Origin: Lysinibacillus alkalisoli
GTDB taxonomy: Bacteria > Bacillota > Bacilli > Bacillales_A > Planococcaceae
DNA length: 64,000 nt
Direction of reading: 5' to 3'
Assembly (NCBI RefSeq): GCF_014643595.1
Contig: NZ_BMJT01000004.1
Coordinates: forward strand, 62,001-126,000
This document shows positions 56,555 through 64,000 of this stretch, piece by piece. Within the stretch, counting starts at the first letter, position 1. Each line of letters opens with the position of its first letter. The translations under genes and the position numbers were made by a program. Under the pieces are notes generated by a model. The model worked only from the letters and a program-made list of their open reading frames with translations. It ran no database searches and was not told the origin of the DNA.

Positions 56555-56719
56555 ATGCCGTTTGTCAGTCGTTATAAAAGCACGTATTGTAAAGAAGCGT
56601 ATGCAACATTTATTTATGTAAGTGAATTTTTGTTATTTGTGACTCATGGGCTGAATATGTGAGAACGGTAAATGTAACTCTAATTATATCACCATACAAT
56701 TCGTACATATGCGAATTTG

Positions 56720-56741
56720 CTCAGCATAGAGTATTGCTGAG
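56720..56741 (+). other. hairpin in the ctaC upstream region
   Basis: CTCAGCA (56720-56726) and TGCTGAG (56735-56741) enclose an 8-nt loop. No T-run follows. It could be an mRNA leader structure or a protein site. Confidence 0.35.
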
Positions 56742-56933
56742 TGGGTGCACATTACTGTAGATGTTTTTTATGAGCAAAAGGTTGCAACGTATTTATGGAT
56801 AACATTCTACAATGAGAGCATGTGATACAGTAATGCACAATGATATGGACAAGCAGTTCACAATAAAAGAGCGCATTTACCAGTCGAAAAAGCACATGAA
56901 AATACAACAAAGAAAGAGGGGTTTAATTAAGCT

Positions 56934-58016
56934 ATGATGAAAGGGCTTAAAAAATGGGGACTTTTCTCGCTTTTAGCAGCGATGATGGTATTCCTTTCAG
57001 GTTGTGGTGAAGAATTTATTTCTGCACTTAAGCCAGCAGGTGAAGTAGCACGCGAACAATACAATTTACTTATGTTAGCTATTACTATCATGACAATCGT
57101 AGTTGTTGTTGTAACTGTGATTTACTTAATTGCTTTCTTCAAATTCCGTCGTTCAAAAGTTGGCGAAGATGTAATACCGAAGCAAGTAGAAGGTAGTCAC
57201 AAACTAGAGATTATTTGGACAGTTATTCCAATTATCTTATTACTAATCTTAGCTGTACCAACAGTAATGACAACTTACAAATTAGGTGACGTTGCAGCTA
57301 TGGACGAAGTAGATGAAGACGGTAATCCAGTAGCACTTACAGTAGATGTAACAGCAAAATTATATTGGTGGGAATTCTCATATCCTAAATATGATATTGT
57401 TACTGCACAAGAACTTGTTGTACCAACAGGTGAAAAAGTTTACTTCAATTTAAAAGCTGCAGATGTTAAACACTCATTCTGGGTGCCTGCAATCGGCGGT
57501 AAAATGGATACTAACGTAGATAACTTAAATAAATTCTACTTAGTGTTTGACAAAGAGTCGGAAGACTTAAAAGATGGCGTTTTCTATGGTAAATGTGCTG
57601 AGCTTTGCGGTCCTTCACACGCATTAATGGACTTCAAAGTAAAATCAGTTAGTCCAGAGAACTTCGACAAATGGGTTGCAGCAATGCAAGCTACAGAAGG
57701 TCAAACAGCAGACCCTGAATCAACAGACTTAGGTGAAGCTACATTCGCACAAAGTTGTATTGGTTGTCACGCTGTTTCAGCAGTGGGCGCACCAGTTTCT
57801 TTACAACAAAACCCAGGTCCAAACTTAACAACGTTTGGTGACCGTAATCGTACAGCTGGTTTCATGGATCACACTGAAGAAGCACTTCAACAGTGGATCA
57901 AAGACCCAGAAAAATACAAGCCAGGTAACTTAATGACAGGTAAATATCAAGTTACTGACGAAGAAATTGAAGCATTAGCTTCATACATCATGGGCTTATC
58001 TGTAGAAGAAAAATAA
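56934..58016 (+). CDS. ctaC: cytochrome caa3 oxidase subunit II with cytochrome c domain
   Basis: A 360-residue lipoprotein (lipobox LSGC, C24) with two transmembrane helices (about 45-68 and 92-112). The CuA site is H180, C221, C225, H229 and M232. A fused C-terminal cytochrome c domain has C275-x-x-C278-H279 and a likely axial M334. It accepts electrons and passes them to subunit I. The ribosome-binding site GAGGGG is rather far (12 nt) from the ATG. It heads ctaCDEF. Confidence 0.95.
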   Translation: MMKGLKKWGLFSLLAAMMVFLSGCGEEFISALKPAGEVAREQYNLLMLAITIMTIVVVVVTVIYLIAFFKFRRSKVGEDVIPKQVEGSHKLEIIWTVIPIILLLILAVPTVMTTYKLGDVAAMDEVDEDGNPVALTVDVTAKLYWWEFSYPKYDIVTAQELVVPTGEKVYFNLKAADVKHSFWVPAIGGKMDTNVDNLNKFYLVFDKESEDLKDGVFYGKCAELCGPSHALMDFKVKSVSPENFDKWVAAMQATEGQTADPESTDLGEATFAQSCIGCHAVSAVGAPVSLQQNPGPNLTTFGDRNRTAGFMDHTEEALQQWIKDPEKYKPGNLMTGKYQVTDEEIEALASYIMGLSVEEK

Positions 58017-58053
58017 TGAATACAAGTTTAAATAATCGAGGGAGGTAGAAGTT

Positions 58054-59958
58054 GTGAGCTCGAGTGTAAAGAAAAAAGGCTTTGGAGCAACAGTATGGGA
58101 CTACTTAACAACTGTCGACCATAAAAAAATCGCAGTAATGTACTTGCTTGGTGGTACGCTGTTCTTCGTAATCGCTGGTTTAGAAGCCGTACTTATGCGT
58201 ATCCAACTTATGTATCCAGAAAACGACTTCGTTTCAGCTGGTACATTTAACCAACTATTAACGATGCACGGTACAACAATGCTATTCCTAGCAGCCATGC
58301 CATTATTGTTTGCATTTATGAACATGATTGTACCATTGCAAATCGGTGCACGTGACGTAGCGTTCCCATTCCTTAACTCATTAGGGTTTTGGTTATTCTT
58401 CCTAGGGGGACTATTCCTACACTTATCATTCTTCATGGGAGGAGCGCCTGATGCTGGATGGACATCTTATGCATCATTATCGCTTTACTCACCAGGGCAC
58501 GGTGTAGATTTCTATGTTTTAGGTTTACAAGTATCAGGTGCTGGTACTTTGATTTCAGGTATCAACTTCTTAGTTACAATTATTAACATGCGCGCACCAG
58601 GTATGACATTTATGCGTATGCCATTATTCACATGGACTACATTTGTAACAAGTGCATTAATCTTATTCGGTTTCCCACCATTAACAGCAGGTCTTATTCT
58701 TTTATTATTTGACCGTATGTTCAGTGCGAAATTCTTTGATGTAATGTATGGTGGTAACACAATTATCTGGGAGCATTTATTCTGGATCTTTGGTCACCCT
58801 GAAGTATATATTCTAGTATTACCAGCGTTTGGTTTATTCTCTGAGATTATTCCAACGTTCTCACGTAAGCGTCTATTCGGATACTCTTCAATGGTATTCG
58901 CAACAATTTTAATTGGTTTCCTAGGCTTCATGGTTTGGGCTCACCATATGTTCACAGTAGGTCTTGGACCAACAGCGAACGCAATCTTCGCGGTAGCTAC
59001 AATGGCAATCGCAGTACCAACAGGTATGAAAGTCTTTAACTGGTTGTTAACAGTTTGGGGCGGTTCAATTAAAGTTACGACACCAATGCTTTATGCACTT
59101 GGTTTCATTCCATCATTCGTAGCTGGTGGGGTTACAGGTATCATGCAGGCAACAGCGCCGCTTGACTACCAATTACACGATTCTTACTTTATCGTAGCTC
59201 ACTTCCACTATGTAATCGTTGGTGGTATCGTATTAGGTCTATTAGGGTCAACACACTTCTATTGGCCATTATTCTTTAACCGTATGTTAAATGAAACATT
59301 AGGTAAAATTACATTCTGGATATTCTTCATTGGTTTCCATATGACATTCTTCCTACAGCATTTCTTAGGATTAATGGGTATGCCACGTCGTGTATTCACA
59401 TACATGCCAGATCAAGGTTGGGATTTATTTAACTTTATTTCAACAATTGGTGCATTCTTAATGAGTGCAGGTGTAATTTTATTAGTGTTAAACGTTATTA
59501 TTACAGCAATTAAAGGGGAACCAGCTGGTAATGACCCATGGGGCGATACTCGTACGCTTGAGTGGGCGATTCCACAGCCAATCCCATTCTATAACTTCCG
59601 TCAAACACCTCTTGTACGTGGTTTAGATCCATATTGGATTGAAAAACAAGAAGGTAACAAAGAAGGTATGGTTTATGCAGAGCCATTAGGCGATATTCAT
59701 ATGCCTAATAACTCAATTGTTCCATTTGTAATGTCATTAGGTTTATTCATTGCATCATTCGGTGCGCTTTATAGCCCACTAGGCGTTGCAGACGATTCAC
59801 GTACTTGGGCAATCCCAGTATTAGTCATTGGTTTAGTTATCACTTTCGGCTCAATGATTTATCGTTCACTTAAAGATGATCATGGTTACTATGTAACTGT
59901 AGCTGAAATTGAAGCATTAGAAGAAGAATTATATGGCAAAAAAGGAGGTAACAAATAA
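58054..59958 (+). CDS. ctaD: cytochrome caa3 oxidase subunit I
   Basis: A 634-residue heme-copper oxidase core with 12-14 helices. Heme a and a3/CuB ligands lie in HGTTMLFL, FWIFGHPEVY (the His-Tyr pair), AHHMF and HFHYV. It reduces oxygen to water and pumps protons. GTG start with GGGAGG. A terminal extension beyond helix 12 is usual for caa3-type enzymes. Confidence 0.97.
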   Translation: MSSSVKKKGFGATVWDYLTTVDHKKIAVMYLLGGTLFFVIAGLEAVLMRIQLMYPENDFVSAGTFNQLLTMHGTTMLFLAAMPLLFAFMNMIVPLQIGARDVAFPFLNSLGFWLFFLGGLFLHLSFFMGGAPDAGWTSYASLSLYSPGHGVDFYVLGLQVSGAGTLISGINFLVTIINMRAPGMTFMRMPLFTWTTFVTSALILFGFPPLTAGLILLLFDRMFSAKFFDVMYGGNTIIWEHLFWIFGHPEVYILVLPAFGLFSEIIPTFSRKRLFGYSSMVFATILIGFLGFMVWAHHMFTVGLGPTANAIFAVATMAIAVPTGMKVFNWLLTVWGGSIKVTTPMLYALGFIPSFVAGGVTGIMQATAPLDYQLHDSYFIVAHFHYVIVGGIVLGLLGSTHFYWPLFFNRMLNETLGKITFWIFFIGFHMTFFLQHFLGLMGMPRRVFTYMPDQGWDLFNFISTIGAFLMSAGVILLVLNVIITAIKGEPAGNDPWGDTRTLEWAIPQPIPFYNFRQTPLVRGLDPYWIEKQEGNKEGMVYAEPLGDIHMPNNSIVPFVMSLGLFIASFGALYSPLGVADDSRTWAIPVLVIGLVITFGSMIYRSLKDDHGYYVTVAEIEALEEELYGKKGGNK

Positions 59959-60584
59959 TGGACTACAACACTAAATTTACTCCACAAACTTGGCCTGAAC
60001 ATGCAGAACAAGCGACGTTGGAAGGTAAAAATAAGTTCGTAGGCTTTTGGTTATTCCTAGCTTGTGAGATTGTACTGTTCGCGAGTTTATTTGCTACTTA
60101 CCTTGCACTTAAAAATAAAGGCCCAGCAGGTATGGAATTCACAACTCAAGAGTTATATGAATTACCACTTGCATTTGGCATGACAATGATTTTATTAACA
60201 TCTTCATTAACTTCAGTTTATGCTATGTACCATATGAAAAACTATAACTTTAAAGGCGTTCAATTATGGATGTTCATTACTGTATTATTAGGTGCTTCAT
60301 TCTTAGCATTAGAAGTTTATGAGTTTAACCACTATGTAGGTTTAGGCTTTACATTTGGTTCATCAGCTTTCGCTTCAGCATTCTATACACTTGTAGGTAC
60401 ACATGGTTTCCACGTATCTGTAGGTTTAGTATGGATTACAGCGTTAATTTTACGTAACGCTAAGCGTGGCTTGAGCTTATACAATGCTCCAAAATACTTT
60501 GTAGCATCACTTTATTGGCACTTTATCGACGTAGTTTGGGTATTTATCTTTACAGTAGTTTACTTGATGGGAGTGGTAGGTTAA
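59958..60584 (+). CDS. ctaE: cytochrome caa3 oxidase subunit III
   Basis: A 208-residue five-helix protein of the subunit III family (FVGFWLFLACEIVLFASLFATY near 27-48, GTHGFHVSVGL near 148-158). It stabilises the oxygen-reducing core. Its start overlaps the ctaD stop by one base (TAATG), with AAAGGAGG inside ctaD. Confidence 0.96.
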   Translation: MDYNTKFTPQTWPEHAEQATLEGKNKFVGFWLFLACEIVLFASLFATYLALKNKGPAGMEFTTQELYELPLAFGMTMILLTSSLTSVYAMYHMKNYNFKGVQLWMFITVLLGASFLALEVYEFNHYVGLGFTFGSSAFASAFYTLVGTHGFHVSVGLVWITALILRNAKRGLSLYNAPKYFVASLYWHFIDVVWVFIFTVVYLMGVVG

Positions 60585-60585
60585 T

Positions 60586-60933
60586 ATGGCACACGACACA
60601 CCGACAGTAACACGTACTAGTGCTCAACATGAGTATTACAAACAAAACAACAAAGCAACAATGCAAAAGCAAGTTGTAAACTTTGCGATCATGATTTTCC
60701 TAACACTAGTAGCGTTCTCATTAGTGGGTGCAGGATTCTCTGCTAACTTAGTTTTACCAATCATTTTATTAATGGCTGGTGTACAAGTTGTTTTACAATT
60801 GTATTCTTTCATGCACATGGAAGAAAAAACAGCACACGAAATTGGTGTTGTTACAATGTTTATGTGGACAGGAATGTTCTTCGCATTCTTAATGATCCTT
60901 GCATTTGTAACAATCATTTGGTGGAACCTATAA
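60586..60933 (+). CDS. ctaF: cytochrome caa3 oxidase subunit IV
   Basis: A 115-residue three-helix protein of the prokaryotic cytochrome c oxidase subunit IV family, with the typical QLYSFMHMEEK segment (about 67-77). It starts one base after the ctaE stop and ends the four-gene oxidase unit at a terminator. Confidence 0.94.
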   Translation: MAHDTPTVTRTSAQHEYYKQNNKATMQKQVVNFAIMIFLTLVAFSLVGAGFSANLVLPIILLMAGVQVVLQLYSFMHMEEKTAHEIGVVTMFMWTGMFFAFLMILAFVTIIWWNL

Positions 60934-60940
60934 GAAACAC

Positions 60941-60973
60941 AAATAGCTATCCAGCGATGGATAGCTATTTTTT
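60941..60973 (+). terminator. terminator of ctaCDEF
   Basis: A 13-bp perfect stem (AAATAGCTATCCA / TGGATAGCTATTT), 4-nt loop, six T residues. Confidence 0.93.
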
Positions 60974-61059
60974 ATTGTAAAATGTCACGCTTCGTTCATT
61001 GCAGTTGGCACCATCGCCCCTTATAATAAACATATTGAGGTTAAAGGAGTGCGGTATGC

Positions 61060-62010
61060 ATGTCTATAAGTATTTTTGGCTTTAGAGCTTTATGGAACCC
61101 AGAGTTAATGGTTGGCGTGTTGTTATTAACAGCATTATATTTTTTAATAACTGTCAAGTTCCGTCATAAATTTAAAGAAAGCGAACCTTTAAAGCGAGAA
61201 GAAGCAATTTATTTTATTTTAGCAATGGTATTATTTTATGGTATTAAGGGAACGCCTATTGATTTAATGGGGCATATTTTATTTACGCTACATATGATTC
61301 AAATGGCATTAATGCTCTTATTATTGCCGATCTTCGTTATTAAAGGGATACCTTGGTGGGTTTGGAAACCTGTAGTAGAAGTACCTATTATTCGTAACCT
61401 GTTAAAAGTGTTTACACAGCCACTAGTCGCTATTTTACTGTTTATAGGGCTATTTTCTGTCTATCACTTACCAGTAGTCTTAGACTATGTTAAATTGAAT
61501 ACATGGTTACACGGTGGTTTTACCTTATTGTTATTTGTATCTGCTATGTTAATGTATTGGCCATTAATGAATCCGATACCAAATGGTAAGAAAATGAAAA
61601 ATCTATATAGTATTGCATACATTATTGGGAATGCAGTATTAATTACGCCAGCATGTGCATTAATTATTTTTGCTGGAGAGCCTATTTATACGACGTATAC
61701 AGATGGTGAGGCTTGGTTAAAGGCAATGGAATTATGTGTGCCTGTTGACACACTAGCGAGTTTACCAGTATCCATTTCAGGTCCAGAGACGTTTACATCT
61801 TTATCAACAGTAACGGATCAACAAATGGGTGGCGTTATTATGAAAATCTTACAAGAAATCATCTTTGGTGTTTTAATCACCATTTACTTTATGCGTTGGT
61901 ACCGTGAAGACCGTGCAACAGCAGACGAAGTAACGGAAAAAGCATTAAAAGCGCATCAAGAAAAATGGCATAAAGAGCAAGAAAGCTTAAAACAACAACA
62001 TTTGTCATAA
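61060..62010 (+). CDS. ctaG: cytochrome c oxidase assembly protein CtaG
   Basis: A 316-residue membrane protein with about seven helices, of the Bacillus CtaG (caa3_CtaG) family, unrelated to the Cox11-type CtaG. It is needed for active caa3 oxidase, probably for copper insertion into CuB. AAAGGAG lies 9 nt before ATG 61060. It overlaps no gene and probably forms a unit with the next one. Confidence 0.93.
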   Translation: MSISIFGFRALWNPELMVGVLLLTALYFLITVKFRHKFKESEPLKREEAIYFILAMVLFYGIKGTPIDLMGHILFTLHMIQMALMLLLLPIFVIKGIPWWVWKPVVEVPIIRNLLKVFTQPLVAILLFIGLFSVYHLPVVLDYVKLNTWLHGGFTLLLFVSAMLMYWPLMNPIPNGKKMKNLYSIAYIIGNAVLITPACALIIFAGEPIYTTYTDGEAWLKAMELCVPVDTLASLPVSISGPETFTSLSTVTDQQMGGVIMKILQEIIFGVLITIYFMRWYREDRATADEVTEKALKAHQEKWHKEQESLKQQHLS

Positions 62011-62025
62011 AAGAGGAGAATCAGC

Positions 62026-62493
62026 ATGGGTATTAGTGTTCCAGTGCTACCCACAATCAGTACAACCTTTATTGTTATTAGTGCGGTATTAGTAGCTATT
62101 GGGTGGGGGCTTATTGTTAAAGGAAAAGTAGAGGCGCATCGTAAAGTAATGATGGCTGCTGGAGTGGCAGCGTTAATCTTCTTTATTATATATGCTTCAC
62201 GTACGATATTTATAGGTAATACAGCATTTGGTGGGCCGGATGATTTGAAAAAGTACTACACGTTTTTCTTAATCTTCCATATTACTTTAGCCACTTCGGG
62301 AGCTGTATTTGGCATTGTTAGTTTATTATCAGGTTTTAAAAATAATTTAAAGTTACACCGTCGCATTGGACCAATTACAAGTATTATTTGGTTTTTCGTA
62401 GCTATTACAGGCGTCGCTGTTTACTCCTTATTATATGTGTTATACACTGGTGGAGAAACAACATCTGTCATCAAAGCGATATTAGGTACGTAA
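62026..62493 (+). CDS. ctaM: DUF420 protein, CtaM/YozB-like oxidase factor
   Basis: A 155-residue four-helix membrane protein of DUF420. In S. aureus the DUF420 protein CtaM is required for the aa3-type menaquinol oxidase; B. subtilis has YozB elsewhere. Conserved His residues in RHK-like KVEAHRKVMM and HITLATSG-type segments may bind metal or heme. GAGGAG precedes the ATG, 15 bp after ctaG. Its location supports a role in caa3 maturation. Confidence 0.82.
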   Translation: MGISVPVLPTISTTFIVISAVLVAIGWGLIVKGKVEAHRKVMMAAGVAALIFFIIYASRTIFIGNTAFGGPDDLKKYYTFFLIFHITLATSGAVFGIVSLLSGFKNNLKLHRRIGPITSIIWFFVAITGVAVYSLLYVLYTGGETTSVIKAILGT

Positions 62494-62497
62494 ATAA

Positions 62498-62529
62498 AAA
62501 AGACGATAAGCAAATGCCTATCGTCTTTT
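62498..62529. terminator. terminator between ctaM and the YugN-like gene
   Basis: An 11-bp perfect stem (AAAAGACGATA / TATCGTCTTTT) with a 10-nt loop, A- and T-flanked; serves convergent genes. Confidence 0.88.
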
Positions 62530-62533
62530 ACTT

Positions 62534-62902
62534 TTATTGTGCTGTGATACCCATCTCAGCGAAATCTTTTTGTACGTTTGCTAACAGCTCTTCGCATTTT
62601 TTCACTAAGTGAGTTGGGAAAACTTCGTCTTCACCATATTCTACACCATGTGGATAGTAGTATTTACCGATTACAGGTTTTAAAATGCAAAGTTCAGCAT
62701 TGTGTGCACCAACATCGCCAGATTTAGCATAAGTGAACACACGTAAGTAATAACGACCTTCGCGTACATCAAAACGACGGTCAAAAGTTTTACGGTCATA
62801 GTCCCACGCACCTGTGCACTCAAGTCCTTGACGTGCCATAATATCTTCAACTAGGTTTTGTGGTGCAACTATATCTTCAAGTTTTGTGTTTTCAATATAC
62901 AT
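62534..62902 (-). CDS. YugN-like family protein
   Basis: A 122-residue soluble protein of the YugN-like family (LEDIVAPQNLVEDIMARQGL near the start, FDRRFDVREGRYYLRVF in the middle, HGVEYGEDEVFP near 90). Function unknown. The start is ATG 62902, with a perfect AAGGAGG; the frame open to 62989 runs through its promoter. It has the position of B. subtilis ylbA, downstream of the cta genes. Confidence 0.82.
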   Translation of the reverse strand: MYIENTKLEDIVAPQNLVEDIMARQGLECTGAWDYDRKTFDRRFDVREGRYYLRVFTYAKSGDVGAHNAELCILKPVIGKYYYPHGVEYGEDEVFPTHLVKKCEELLANVQKDFAEMGITAQ

Positions 62903-62951
62903 GATATAATCCTCCTTCAGCTTTTCGTACAAATAATATACGCTCATTTTT

Positions 62952-62988
62952 ATAATAGAGCAAAAATGCCTTTGTTGCAATGGCAACA
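62952..62988 (-). promoter_or_regulatory. promoter of the YugN-like gene with palindrome
   Basis: On the minus strand TTGCAA (62975-62980), 17 bp, TATTAT (62952-62957) is a good sigma-A promoter. The -35 box is embedded in the palindrome TGTTGCAATGGCAACA (62973-62988), which could be an operator. Confidence 0.6.
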
Positions 62989-63009
62989 TTGTGTCAAGAG
63001 CGGTACAAT

Positions 63010-63018
63010 TGCTATAAT
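63010..63018 (+). promoter_or_regulatory. extended -10 promoter of ylbC
   Basis: TGCTATAAT is a perfect extended -10 box. TTGTGT (62989-62994) with an 18-bp spacer may be the -35. Confidence 0.6.
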
Positions 63019-63048
63019 GAAGGGGATAAGAGAAAGGGAGGATTTTGA

Positions 63049-64000
63049 GTGAAGGCTTTATTTCGCATCTTATTAATTATGACAATTGCAACTTTCATTT
63101 TTTATAAATACTCACAAAACAAAGAGCAACCTCCTGTGCAAGATCAAGCACCTACACTCGAAATGCAAATTCATGCTAGCACAGCTTTACCACGTCCTAA
63201 AGAGGGTGTTTCAACATTGATTGGTAAAGATGAAGCAACTTTAATCGAACAATATGGAGAGCCTATTCGTAAAGAACCTTCAGCGTATCGTTATGAGTGG
63301 TGGGTGTATAATAAGAACCCAGATGAGTTTATGATGGTGGCCCTTTTAGATAAAGAAGTTAAACAAGTATTTGTAGCAGGTAGGGAGGTAGCTACCGCAC
63401 CTTTTGAGATAAATTCTACGTTAGAAGAGGTGTACCGTACGACGATCATTGAGCCAGAAGTGATGCTTTCAGTAGAGGACACTTTATATACGTTTGCTTT
63501 AACAGATGACGATTTATCTGAACGTTTATTGGTAAAGTTTGAAGATGTCGTAGCTCAAATTTTTGTGAATACAAAAAATAAAGTGACAGGTATCCGTTTT
63601 TTTGATTATGAAACGTTAGTGAAGTTGCATCCATATGACATCACTTATTTTGATACAATTGTTGATCGACCTCGAACAAAGTTAGCCTTAAAAGGCGATG
63701 TAACGAAAGCTGTTAATAAACAAATTTTAGACTTGGTAAATTTACAGCGGCATTATAAAAAACAGAAGCCCTTAAAGAAAAATGAGATCTTGATGCAATT
63801 GGCTACCATGCATAGTGAAGAAATGGTAGAAGAAAACTATTTTGAAAAAGAATCCCCAACATTAGGTAATATTGAAGAACGTACAAAATCTTTTGGTTAT
63901 CAAGCGGAAGAAGTAGATGAAGTAATCGGAGAGTTAATGCTAGACCCCATTGAATTAGTGCATGCTTGGTTAAACGATGAAGAACAACAAAAGATTTTGC
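63049..64000 (+). CDS. ylbC: YlbC-like CAP-domain protein, 3' end beyond the window
   Basis: The frame runs from GTG 63049 (GGGAGG upstream) through the right edge without a stop; 317 residues are visible. A single hydrophobic N-terminal helix (about 3-20) anchors or exports it. Residues about 50-190 form the CAP-associated N-terminal domain (IGKDEATLIEQYGEP...), and the CAP/SCP1 fold begins near 220 (KQILDLVNLQRHYKKQKPL) with HSEEMVEENYF. Such proteins are secreted in Bacilli; the function of YlbC is unknown. Position after the cta genes matches B. subtilis. Confidence 0.88.
   Translation, partial: MKALFRILLIMTIATFIFYKYSQNKEQPPVQDQAPTLEMQIHASTALPRPKEGVSTLIGKDEATLIEQYGEPIRKEPSAYRYEWWVYNKNPDEFMMVALLDKEVKQVFVAGREVATAPFEINSTLEEVYRTTIIEPEVMLSVEDTLYTFALTDDDLSERLLVKFEDVVAQIFVNTKNKVTGIRFFDYETLVKLHPYDITYFDTIVDRPRTKLALKGDVTKAVNKQILDLVNLQRHYKKQKPLKKNEILMQLATMHSEEMVEENYFEKESPTLGNIEERTKSFGYQAEEVDEVIGELMLDPIELVHAWLNDEEQQKIL

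Larger units (their letters stand above)
56134..56933. other. 800-bp divergent regulatory region ctaA / ctaC
   Basis: No gene is visible: all frames are broken and I see no remnant of ctaB (no ND-R-x-x-D type motif). It contains several TTTGTGAA-type motifs on both strands, a half-matching cre-like sequence TGAAAGCGTTTCTG (56178-56191), two TTTCACTAAA repeats exactly 50 bp apart (56341 and 56391), and a hairpin (56720-56741). The density of motifs suggests a regulatory region for the oxidase genes. Confidence 0.6.

Noticed and set aside
56134-56933. Decayed ctaB pseudogene
   Set aside because: No prenyltransferase motif or long broken frame could be followed in any frame; the region reads as A+T-rich regulatory DNA.

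Overview
The window is A+T-rich chromosomal DNA from a Gram-positive member of the order Bacillales. Strong purine-rich ribosome-binding sites, frequent TTG and GTG starts, and stem-loop plus T-run terminators between most transcription units all fit. The gene set (rnjA-rpoY, ktrC, ylaN, caa3-type ctaCDEFG, cheV, ccpC) is Bacillus-like. The placement is an inference: protein divergence and the order of genes suggest a Planococcaceae/Caryophanaceae-type relative (Lysinibacillus/Kurthia/Solibacillus group) rather than Bacillus itself. I see no transposase, integrase, prophage, CRISPR array, rRNA or tRNA.

The backbone follows, from recalled knowledge, the B. subtilis order ykwC..cheV..fadH..ykuL(cbpB)-ccpC..ykuU-ykuV..ktrC-rnjA-rpoY-ykrA..def-pdhABCD..yktA-yktB-ykzI-yktC..ylaF-typA-ylaH-ylaI..ylaN-ftsW..ctaA..ctaCDEFG..ylbC. 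Lineage-specific cassettes sit between these blocks. They are a UMF1-type MFS gene; ppx-ppk; a lipoprotein; a three-gene ABC exporter with a GATase-like membrane partner (10.3-14.3 kb); an MFS drug exporter; an XRE-cupin regulator with potABCD (15.9-20.2 kb); a 2-aminoethylphosphonate uptake and breakdown island with a DeoR regulator (25.5-31.6 kb); an SDR gene plus TetR and an RND exporter (37.5-42.4 kb); lrgA-lrgB and several small unknowns (42.6-45.8 kb); and a HrtAB-like ABC exporter next to ctaA (53.3-55.0 kb).

Functionally, the left third holds polyphosphate turnover, fatty acid degradation (fadH under a FadR-like site), c-di-AMP-linked proteins (CbpB, KtrC), citrate-responsive CcpC, polyamine import and thiol peroxidase. 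The centre couples RNA decay and the RNA polymerase epsilon subunit, phosphonate scavenging and the pyruvate dehydrogenase complex. The right third holds the translation GTPase TypA, the iron-linked YlaN, FtsW, heme A synthesis and the whole cytochrome caa3 oxidase with its assembly factors.

The points most worth a second look are the regulatory architectures (paired TetR operators, triple GTTTA/TAAAC sites, FadR-like box, ResD-like cluster in the 800-bp ctaA-ctaC gap), the absence of ctaB and pycA from their usual positions, the HrtAB-like pair beside heme A synthase, an SDR lacking the catalytic Tyr and Lys, and the aminoethylphosphonate island. I found no clear-cut new biological system; the least explained unit is the ABC/GATase-like trio.
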